The translations under genes were made by a program, and so were the position numbers. A model generated the notes under the pieces. The model did not search any database. It was given only the letters and a program-made list of their open reading frames with translations, and was not told the DNA's origin. From Bacteroidales bacterium UBA3824 (GTDB lineage Bacteria; Bacteroidota; Bacteroidia; Bacteroidales; UBA3824): a stretch of DNA of 13,917 bases. Each line of letters opens with the position of its first letter. The stretch's first letter is position 1. Positions 6,652-12,641 of the stretch are shown piece after piece. The DNA is taken from assembly GCA_002393195.1 (NCBI GenBank), contig DGIK01000057.1, positions 1-13,917 on the forward strand, written 5' to 3'.

Positions 6652-7251
6652 ATGGAAAACACGATAAATCTCTATTGCGGTTACGCGCTGATAATTCTCG
6701 GCAGGGAGACCGACGGCGAGTATCGGGAAGTGGAATATTACGACGGGCTTGCCGCCGACTGTCTTGACGGTCTGGTGCGTGGCAGGCTTTTGATTCGTGG
6801 CGACGCAGAGCAGTTGTTTGAGATAATCAAGGGCGATTGCAAATACGTGGAGGCCGCCGGTGGATATGTGCTCAATGCCTTGGGGCAGAGCCTTGTAATT
6901 GTTCGCAATGGGCTTTATGACCTGCCAAAAGGAAAGATAGAGCCGGGCGAAGATCCTGAAACCGCCGCCGTGCGCGAGGTAAACGAGGAGACAGGCGTGT
7001 CGCCAAAAATCGACCGTAAGTTGATTGACACCTACCATTTTTACCGTTGGGGCGACGAGAAGGAAGTAACGATCAAGAAGACCCACTGGTACTTGATGAC
7101 GCTGCTCGGCAATCAGGCTACAAAGCCTCAAACCGAGGAGGGCATCACGTCTTGTATCTGGATGGACGACGACATGATAGACAATGTTACCAAACGCACC
7201 CACAGAAATTTGAAAATTATCTTCGATTTGAAAAAGAACGGCGAAATATGA
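6652..7251 (+). CDS. Nudix hydrolase with N-terminal extension
   Basis: Nudix enzymes hydrolyse nucleoside diphosphates linked to another group, using metal ions held by the Nudix box. The box is complete at residues 94-116: G, five residues, E, seven residues, then REVNEETGV. It is preceded by YDLPKGKIEPGE, which with VEAAGGYVL is typical of a common ~200-residue Bacteroidota Nudix group. The first ~65 residues form a separate small domain of the kind seen in that group. No signal peptide is present, so it should be cytoplasmic. Its substrate cannot be told from sequence. The last codon overlaps the next gene's start (ATGA), indicating translational coupling to a lipoprotein gene, an unexpected partner for a nucleotide-cleaning enzyme. 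Confidence 0.9.
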   Translation: MENTINLYCGYALIILGRETDGEYREVEYYDGLAADCLDGLVRGRLLIRGDAEQLFEIIKGDCKYVEAAGGYVLNALGQSLVIVRNGLYDLPKGKIEPGEDPETAAVREVNEETGVSPKIDRKLIDTYHFYRWGDEKEVTIKKTHWYLMTLLGNQATKPQTEEGITSCIWMDDDMIDNVTKRTHRNLKIIFDLKKNGEI

Positions 7252-8147
7252 AAAAACTCAATGTTTTCTTGGCGGTGTTGCTGGCCCTTGTGGTATTTCA
7301 GGGCTGTGGCGGCAAACAATATCAGCCGCCCAAAGAAGGCGATTCGCTTACATCGCAGCAGATTGTGGATATGTTGCGCCTTGGATGGCCTGTATATCTC
7401 AAAGGCTGTACAATCAAGGGTACGCTCGATTTTACCGAAGTGAGCGGTGGCAGTGGTTACGTGGCTGTGGCACCGTCGTATGTGTATTCCGACATCGTAT
7501 TTGCCAATTGCGTCTTTGAAGACAGCGTTACTTCATTCTCCGAGCGCGGCAATTCGCAAAAACTTTACACGGTGTTTGATAAAAACGTTGTGTTTATGGA
7601 GTGCGATTTCAAGCGCGGGGTCAATTTCACGCAGTCGGATTTCCGTGGGCGTTTTGATTTTGATATAAGCAAGGTGGCTGGCAATGCAGCTTTTGACGGC
7701 TGCAAATTCCGTGGCGGCTCGTCGTTTGCGATGGCCAATTTCAACGGCGAGGCTTCATTCGTGAGCAGCGTGTTTGGCTGTAGAACCAATTTTATGAAAA
7801 GTTTTTTCAGGAAGTCGGTGATTTTTCAACGATGTAGAATGGAAGATATGGTCATGTTTGCCGATTCGCATTTCTATGGCTACACCGAATTTTCCAAAGT
7901 GACGGCTATGTGCGACATCGATTTCACCAATTCGCAGTTTGTGGATAGGCTTGTGATGGCCAGGTCGCTGTATATGGGCAATATTAAGTTTGCCAATTGC
8001 GTTTTTAAGAGTAACTTGGAGTTCATTGGCAATACCCTTGCCGAGCAGCCTAATGTGGCAGGCGCGCAGTTGCCAGAGGCGGGCGTCAATGCCACCGACA
8101 ACTTCATGTTGCAAAAAGCTAAAATTGATTGTTTCAATAAAAAATGA
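7248..8147 (+). CDS. Lipoprotein with pentapeptide-repeat-like solenoid
   Basis: A 299-residue predicted lipoprotein. The signal peptide (MKKLNVFLAVLLALVVFQGC) ends in a lipobox with the lipidated Cys20. From about residue 80 to 270 aromatic residues, mostly Phe, recur every five or so positions (for example VFMECDFKRGVNFTQSDF and AAFDGCKFRGGSSF), with small or polar residues between. This is the pattern of pentapeptide-repeat proteins, which fold as a four-sided right-handed beta-helix with Phe stacked inside. No catalytic motif is seen, suggesting a binding or structural role in the envelope. The start at 7248 is chosen over longer in-frame options because it gives an intact signal peptide and overlaps the Nudix stop. 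The next gene starts seven bases after the stop. Specific function unknown. Confidence 0.82.
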   Translation: MKKLNVFLAVLLALVVFQGCGGKQYQPPKEGDSLTSQQIVDMLRLGWPVYLKGCTIKGTLDFTEVSGGSGYVAVAPSYVYSDIVFANCVFEDSVTSFSERGNSQKLYTVFDKNVVFMECDFKRGVNFTQSDFRGRFDFDISKVAGNAAFDGCKFRGGSSFAMANFNGEASFVSSVFGCRTNFMKSFFRKSVIFQRCRMEDMVMFADSHFYGYTEFSKVTAMCDIDFTNSQFVDRLVMARSLYMGNIKFANCVFKSNLEFIGNTLAEQPNVAGAQLPEAGVNATDNFMLQKAKIDCFNKK

Positions 8148-8154
8148 CAATACT

Positions 8155-9954
8155 ATGAAAACACGAAAAATGAACAGAATCGCCATTATGTCGGGTCTGT
8201 TGTTGGGGTCGATGACCATGCAGTCGTGCGATGAAGATGGCGACGGCAAGATATGGGACGACATTCTCCAGAATGTGGTGGATGTGCTCACCTACAACGG
8301 CAACGAGTACGCCTCCAATTCTGGCGACAACTATTTTGGATGGTTTGGCCTCGACGAGGATCCCAAAAACATCCAGGACGACATCAATACAGCCGCATTG
8401 CTCGGCGATGGCAGCGGACTGCCCTCCAGGGTGGACAACCGCAAATGGCTCCCCCAGATTGGCAGCCAAGGACAGTATGGCACGTGCGTGGCGTGGGCTA
8501 CCGCCTACAACTGCCGCACCTACCTCTACGCCAAGAGCCACGGACTTACCACCTCGTCGCTCAATAGCAGCAACACCTTCAGCCCTGCCGACATTTTTAT
8601 GTCGATAGGCTCTAACGACAAGGGTGCCAACTGCGGCGGCAGCTACTTCGAGGCTGCTTTCAACAAGATGATTAGCCGTGGCGTGGCTACGATGAGCACA
8701 GCACCTTATTCGAGCCTTAGTTGCAACAGCAGCCCCTCGTCGTCGTGGACATCCAACGCCGGCAATTACAAGATAAAGTCGTTCCGCGAAATCACGCCCC
8801 TTACCAAAGACGCTCTCAAGCAGTATCTCGCTCAGGGCGAGCTCATCGTATTTGGCGCGGCACTTGGCGACGAGTTTATGTATGCCGACGGCTCGTATGT
8901 CCTCTCGCAGCAGACCTCCTTCAATGCCACCGGACAACATGCCTACCACGCCATGGTATGCGCTGGCTACGACGACACCAAGGGTGCCAACGGTGCATTC
9001 CTCGTGGTCAATTCGTGGGGTACAAGCTGGGGCGACAATGGCTACATCTGGGTTGACCAGAATTACTTCGTAGGCGGCAAGTTTGCTTACTGTGCATTCG
9101 TTGCCAACGACGGCAGCAGCAGCAACACTGTGGTAGTGGACGAGGACAATACTGTTGTGGACGACCAAATCGCCAGCGGATACGATTTGATTGCCGCCGA
9201 CAATTTCAATTTTTACCGCTCTACGTTTACAAACGGACGTCCGTGTTGGGCCTGCGAGTACGACGTTTACAATGCGGGTTCGCAGACTGTAACGGCGTCT
9301 CAGGATTGGGCGATTTGCCTTCTCTATTACAACGCCTACAACGCCAACGATTACGGCATCGTACTCTTGGACTATTACACCGATGATTTTGGCTCCAAAG
9401 GCGATATGGAGGGACTGTGGGACATCGACGATGCCTACAACCACTTCGGTTTCAGCAACAACGCTAATATCAGTGGCTTCGCATGGAATCACGTTGACCT
9501 TAAGAGCGGACAGAGTAGCAACGAGGCGTGTGGCGGCACCAAGGGCGTTAGTTCCATGTGGAAATTCACCTTGCCCACTAATCTTACCGGCTCTTATTAC
9601 ATAGTGCTTGTGGCGGATGCTTTCGACGGCATTAAGGAGACCGATGAGGAAAACAACTATCTGTTCTTTGGCGACGACAACGGTGACCCGATTAAAATTA
9701 CCAATGGCGAGCCTCAAAACGTATCCAAGAAGTTTGTGCTTTCCAAGACTGCCACATGCCCAAAACAGAACTCCAAGAACCGTTGTCAGGATGTTAGGAA
9801 CGAGAACAACCTCAATGCCTACACATCGGACGAAATTGCTGCTATGATAAAGGCGCACAAGAAGGCGGGTCGTCTTGCCGATATGACGCAGACACTTTCT
9901 AAGTCGGCTGTGGTGCAGCGTGTGGAGGTTGGTCCCAAGATGATAGGCAAGTAA
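8155..9954 (+). CDS. Papain-family (C1) cysteine peptidase lipoprotein with CARDB-like C-terminus
   Basis: A 599-residue predicted surface or envelope protease. The signal peptide ends in TMQSC with lipidated Cys25, followed by DEDGDGK; an acidic run just after the Cys resembles the Bacteroidota lipoprotein export signal, so exposure on the cell surface is likely (inference). After a short linker the peptidase domain begins at LPSRVDNRKWLPQIGSQGQYG: oxyanion Gln105, catalytic Cys111 (GTCVAWATAY), His265 (AYHAMVCAGYDD) and Asn286 (VVNSWGTSWGDNGYIWV), so the catalytic set is complete. Tyr108 replaces the Cys normally forming a disulfide beside the active site. Residues ~345-525 look like a beta-sandwich ending in ADAFDGIKETDEENNYL, the CARDB signature. 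A basic, charged tail closes the protein. Substrate unknown. Longer in-frame starts upstream overlap the previous gene and were not used. Confidence 0.88.
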   Translation: MKTRKMNRIAIMSGLLLGSMTMQSCDEDGDGKIWDDILQNVVDVLTYNGNEYASNSGDNYFGWFGLDEDPKNIQDDINTAALLGDGSGLPSRVDNRKWLPQIGSQGQYGTCVAWATAYNCRTYLYAKSHGLTTSSLNSSNTFSPADIFMSIGSNDKGANCGGSYFEAAFNKMISRGVATMSTAPYSSLSCNSSPSSSWTSNAGNYKIKSFREITPLTKDALKQYLAQGELIVFGAALGDEFMYADGSYVLSQQTSFNATGQHAYHAMVCAGYDDTKGANGAFLVVNSWGTSWGDNGYIWVDQNYFVGGKFAYCAFVANDGSSSNTVVVDEDNTVVDDQIASGYDLIAADNFNFYRSTFTNGRPCWACEYDVYNAGSQTVTASQDWAICLLYYNAYNANDYGIVLLDYYTDDFGSKGDMEGLWDIDDAYNHFGFSNNANISGFAWNHVDLKSGQSSNEACGGTKGVSSMWKFTLPTNLTGSYYIVLVADAFDGIKETDEENNYLFFGDDNGDPIKITNGEPQNVSKKFVLSKTATCPKQNSKNRCQDVRNENNLNAYTSDEIAAMIKAHKKAGRLADMTQTLSKSAVVQRVEVGPKMIGK

Positions 9955-9987
9955 CCGATTGTATTACAGTTTTTAAAAAATAATATC

Positions 9988-10191
9988 ATGAAAAAATTGA
10001 TTTTTGCAGCGGCATTGCTTGTTGGAATTTCAATGTTTTCGTCGTGTGACATTCTGCTCGCCACGACAACCACCAACAACAATTCCAACAACAATTCCAA
10101 TAACACGAACAACAACAATAGTCGCAATGGTTCTACTTCGACAGGCAAGTCTGGTTCTTCAAGTACGTCAGGCGGCAAGGTCGTGAGGTAG
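9988..10191 (+). CDS. Small Asn/Ser-rich lipoprotein
   Basis: A 67-residue predicted lipoprotein of no recognised family. The signal peptide MKKLIFAAALLVGISMFSSC ends in a lipobox with Cys20, followed by an Asp. The mature part is low-complexity: TTTT, then NNNSNNNSNNTNNNNS, then a Ser/Thr/Gly-rich tail ending GGKVVR. The Asn stretch comes from a 12-base tandem repeat (10075-10122). It lies 33 bases after the peptidase gene and just before the shared terminator, so it belongs to the same transcript. The clean signal peptide with lipobox argues that it is real despite its size. A flexible surface spacer or an expansion-prone decoy are possible roles; none is shown. Confidence 0.72.
   Translation: MKKLIFAAALLVGISMFSSCDILLATTTTNNNSNNNSNNTNNNNSRNGSTSTGKSGSSSTSGGKVVR
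10075..10122 (+). repeat. 12-base in-frame tandem repeat
   Basis: Four consecutive 12-base units inside the small lipoprotein gene: two identical (AACAACAATTCC), two diverged. They encode NNNS, NNNS, NNTN, NNNS. Because the unit is a multiple of three, copy-number change would lengthen or shorten the protein without a frameshift. Confidence 0.85.
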
Positions 10192-10243
10192 GGGCGTTGC
10201 TTGTCAACGTCCGTATCAGTACGATACGTTGTTTCAAAAACGA

Positions 10244-10281
10244 AACCCCGCCGTGAAATAATCCAATTTCGCGGCGGGGTT
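10244..10281. terminator. Strong, probably bidirectional terminator
   Basis: A 16-bp stem (10244-10259 with 10266-10281, one G-U, loop AATCCA), G+C-rich at the base, followed on the plus strand by CTTTTATAT. On the minus strand it is followed by TCGTTTTTG. It lies between the convergent small lipoprotein gene and rsmD, so it can end both transcripts. Two small perfect hairpins, CGTTG/CAACG (10195-10209) and CGTATC/GATACG (10212-10228), precede it. Confidence 0.9.
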
Positions 10282-10300
10282 CTTTTATATTCCCGGATTA

Positions 10301-10855
10301 TTATTCTTCGTTCCTCTCCTTAGTGTAGAAGCTAAAATTCACCTTTCCATAGTGCCTTTGGTCGAAGATATGCGTCAAATCCGTGAACCTTGTCTTTGCG
10401 CTGTGTTCCATTATGAGCATTGCGCCAGGTTTCAGGGTTGGATTGTCCATAATCATCTGCGGGATATTTTCTATGCCCTCCATGTCGTATGGCGGGTCGG
10501 CGAAGATGAGGTCATAATTGAGCGGATTGCGCTCCAAAAATTTGAACGCATCGGCCGTAATCACCCTTGCAGGTGATTTTTTGGGAAACATCTGCGCAAA
10601 ATTCTTGTTGATGAAGTCGCAATATTTCTTGTTGGCATCCACGCATGTGATGTCGGTGCAGCCACGTGAAGCCATTTCGTAGCTGATACTGCCGCTGCCG
10701 GAGAACAGGTCGAGGAAGCGCACGTCCTCATAGTCGAAATTGTTGCTGATAAGATTAAACAGCGACTCCTTCGCCATGTCGGTAGTGGGCCTGTCGGTGA
10801 AAAACGATGGCAGGTGTATCACCTTGCTGCGGTATATTCCTGTTATAATACGCAT
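10301..10855 (-). CDS. rsmD: 16S rRNA (guanine966-N2)-methyltransferase
   Basis: RsmD methylates G966 of 16S rRNA, using S-adenosylmethionine, on the assembling 30S subunit. The 184-residue protein is of normal size. It shows the N-terminal MRIITGIYRSKVI and RPTTDMAKESLFNLI, the SAM-binding motif FLDLFSGSGSISYEMASRG (about 47-65), the acidic VDAN after it, and the catalytic DPPY motif in YDLIFADPPYDMEG typical of N-methyltransferases. It overlaps the end of the DUF3822-type gene by 13 bases, indicating an operon with coupled translation. It faces the lipoprotein unit across a shared terminator. Confidence 0.93.
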   Translation of the reverse strand: MRIITGIYRSKVIHLPSFFTDRPTTDMAKESLFNLISNNFDYEDVRFLDLFSGSGSISYEMASRGCTDITCVDANKKYCDFINKNFAQMFPKKSPARVITADAFKFLERNPLNYDLIFADPPYDMEGIENIPQMIMDNPTLKPGAMLIMEHSAKTRFTDLTHIFDQRHYGKVNFSFYTKERNEE

Positions 10856-11679
10856 GGCAATGTCATCATATTATAAAATGTGTGTTCTGGTATGTCTGAG
10901 AATGGGAACGTGATGTTTTGCGAGAGTTGCGCAAACCTCACGTTGGCGTGGTACTTGTATATCAGCTTGTATGCTTCAGAATCCTTGTCGATGTATCCCG
11001 AAAGCACAATTGGAGACTTCTTGTCGAGCTTGAGCTTGTCTGCCACAGATGTTACCGCGAATAGTGCGTCGGTGGGCGATTGGTATGAGAATGTGTTGTA
11101 GAGTTGCACTTTGCCCTTTTCCGTTACTACGATGTCCATGAAGTCGTAGTAGAAATTGGCTGACAGTGTGAGCTCCTCGCTGCAATTCTTGATGAGGTTT
11201 TCGATGAGCGGGGTTGCCTCGTGGTAGAAGTTGATTTCCGGGAAAGTATTGACCATCAGCGTGGTGATGTACGACGGAATCACGAAAACATTGCAGGCGG
11301 AGATGGATTTGAGCTTGTTGAATTGTATCTCCTCCTTGTCGGTGATTGGGAAGTTGGCACTTACGAGGTCTTTGAGCTTTGTCTTGTCAAACATTGGGTT
11401 TGGCACGATAATCGACTTCCTCGTTACGTATATCATGTCCACCGATTTGTAGCTCTTGCTCAGGAATGCGTCGGCGGCGAGGTTGTCCTTTATCTTGTCG
11501 TAGAGGTCGGCGTCGTTGACCTCCGTGCCGTAGCCCACGTGCTTGATGGCGACGTACTCCTTTGAAAACGAATCGAGTATGCAGTACGTGTAGCCCATCT
11601 GGCTAATCTGTATCGACAGGCTGTAAGTGCTTGTCTTGTTGATGTTGAACGATGATGTGAAGTTTGATATGTCTTTCAT
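10843..11679 (-). CDS. DUF3822 family protein
   Basis: A 278-residue protein that fits the Bacteroidota-specific DUF3822 family, commonly found beside rsmD; the biochemical role of the family is not known to me. Near the N-terminus it has the family-like stretch TYSLSIQISQMGYTYCILD, followed by conserved-looking blocks such as SVDMIYVTRKSIIVPNPMF and, further on, VQLYNTFSYQSPTDALF and SPIVLSGYI. No signal peptide or membrane segment is seen, so it is probably cytoplasmic. Its 3' end overlaps rsmD by 13 bases. The neighbourhood hints at a link with ribosome or RNA maturation, but only by association. Family assignment rests on recalled sequence pattern and synteny. Confidence 0.75.
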   Translation of the reverse strand: MKDISNFTSSFNINKTSTYSLSIQISQMGYTYCILDSFSKEYVAIKHVGYGTEVNDADLYDKIKDNLAADAFLSKSYKSVDMIYVTRKSIIVPNPMFDKTKLKDLVSANFPITDKEEIQFNKLKSISACNVFVIPSYITTLMVNTFPEINFYHEATPLIENLIKNCSEELTLSANFYYDFMDIVVTEKGKVQLYNTFSYQSPTDALFAVTSVADKLKLDKKSPIVLSGYIDKDSEAYKLIYKYHANVRFAQLSQNITFPFSDIPEHTFYNMMTLPCVL

Positions 11680-11734
11680 TGTATGTGATTTTTCAAGTTT
11701 GCGCCCCTGCGAGGCCGTCTCGTTAATTACGGTG

Positions 11735-11763
11735 CTAATTTATAAAAAAAAGAGAAAACCAAA
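11735..11763 (-). promoter_or_regulatory. Possible promoter for DUF3822-rsmD
   Basis: Read on the minus strand, TTTG (11763-11760), 17 bases, then TAAATTAG (11742-11735), which differs from TAnnTTTG at one fixed position. It lies about 55 bases before the ATG but overlaps the upstream terminator hairpin, so the call is tentative. Confidence 0.35.
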
Positions 11764-11786
11764 AAATATTTTCGGTTTTCCCTTTT
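11748..11786 (-). terminator. Long hairpin terminator after the membrane-anchored protein gene
   Basis: On the minus strand an 18-bp stem with a three-base TAT loop is followed by four T. Two of its pairs are G-U on the minus strand and A-C mismatches on the plus strand, which shows the structure is meant for minus-strand RNA. It lies 52 bases past the stop of the 11838-12473 gene. Confidence 0.75.
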
Positions 11787-11837
11787 ATTTTTATTGTTTT
11801 AGTGGCTAAAACTTTTGTCCTTAAGTCGTTACTGCGA

Positions 11838-12473
11838 CTATTCCCAGTTGCCTGCGTTGTTGTTGAACTCTACGAGAGAGCCAACTTTGAGGCCCGGGTA
11901 TTTGCCGATGGTCTTGGCTTCGTCGTTCATATTGACGATTTCCTGACGGTCGAGACCCTGGAGATATACGTCGTTGGGGGTCTTAGCCTCAAATACGGAA
12001 ATCTTAGCCTTTGAGGATGTCTCGATGGTGTCGCTTGCCATCTCGAAGGGGACGTTTACGATGGGCACCAACCTGAGTTCAGAAACATTGTAATTGCCTT
12101 TGCAGAGCGAATCGTAGCAGCGCACCTCCACGGTGTCACGTTTTACGATGCCGGCTTCGATGGCCTTGGTTTCGGCGAGCTTGCGGGGATACTTGTCGTA
12201 GAAGCTGTCGGGAATGTTGCCGATAGCCTTCACGATCTTGAGGCTGCCGTTCTGGATGAAGTTTTCGAGGGAGTCGAAACTTCCGGTGTATGCACCATAC
12301 ACACTTTTGTAAGCCACTTGTGCGTCGCGGATGTCTTTAAGTTTCTGTACTGTGAGACCGTAACGCCACTCAGCTTTTTTTTGGAAACGGATAGGCTGCA
12401 TTATGCTGTCCCAGAGCAAGTAAGCTAAGAGAGCAATCACAGCAACCAATACTACATGGATTATTATTTTCAT
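11838..12473 (-). CDS. Single-anchor membrane protein of unknown function
   Basis: A 211-residue protein with one N-terminal hydrophobic segment (about 3-21, IIIHVVLVAVIALLAYLLW) and no lipobox, so it is probably anchored in the inner membrane with the rest in the periplasm. The segment after the anchor, VQKLKDIRDAQVAYKSVYGAYTGSFDSLENFI (shown in part: KDIRDAQVAYKSVYGAYTG), resembles the helix of pseudopilins, where a conserved pattern of Ala-Gln and Tyr follows the membrane helix; no prepilin peptidase site is visible, so it is not called a pilin. The middle holds two Cys (RCYDSLCKGNY) that could form a disulfide. It is divergent from the helicase gene and upstream of DUF3822-rsmD, from which a terminator separates it. 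No function can be assigned. Confidence 0.8.
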   Translation of the reverse strand: MKIIIHVVLVAVIALLAYLLWDSIMQPIRFQKKAEWRYGLTVQKLKDIRDAQVAYKSVYGAYTGSFDSLENFIQNGSLKIVKAIGNIPDSFYDKYPRKLAETKAIEAGIVKRDTVEVRCYDSLCKGNYNVSELRLVPIVNVPFEMASDTIETSSKAKISVFEAKTPNDVYLQGLDRQEIVNMNDEAKTIGKYPGLKVGSLVEFNNNAGNWE

Positions 12474-12512
12474 GATTATTTATAGTATGTTTTTTTGTTT
12501 TATTTCTTGACG

Positions 12513-12543
12513 CAAATTTAATAAAAAATAAACATTCGCTAAA
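12513..12543 (-). promoter_or_regulatory. Promoter of the membrane-anchored protein gene
   Basis: On the minus strand TTTA (12543-12540), 19 bases, then TAAATTTG (12520-12513), an exact -7 consensus. The ATG is 39 bases downstream. It shares the AT-rich 168-base divergent region 12474-12641 with the helicase promoter. Confidence 0.65.
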
Positions 12544-12590
12544 AAATAATTTGACATTTTTTTCAAAAAAGTTTTTCAGCCGTTGTTTCA

Positions 12591-12617
12591 TTGTTTCAAA
12601 CATATTGATTATCTTTG
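12591..12617 (+). promoter_or_regulatory. Probable promoter of the RecD-like helicase gene
   Basis: TATCTTTG (12610-12617) matches TAnnTTTG exactly, 24 bases before the ATG. A -33 element is less clear: TTG at 12591-12593 is 16 bases away, shorter than the usual spacing. Confidence 0.6.
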
Positions 12618-12641
12618 TGTTTTATAAAGTAGAAAGCAAAG

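Noticed and set aside
7047..7247. Upstream extension of the solenoid lipoprotein into the Nudix gene
   Set aside because: It would bury the signal peptide inside the protein; the ATG at 7248 gives a proper lipoprotein signal.
7990..8154. Upstream extension of the C1 peptidase frame
   Set aside because: It overlaps the previous gene and would place the signal peptide internally; ATG 8155 is preferred.
8134..9858. 574-codon open frame on the minus strand opposite the C1 peptidase gene
   Set aside because: Its translation is low in family-like motifs and mirrors the codon bias of the plus-strand gene, which has a signal peptide and a full catalytic set.
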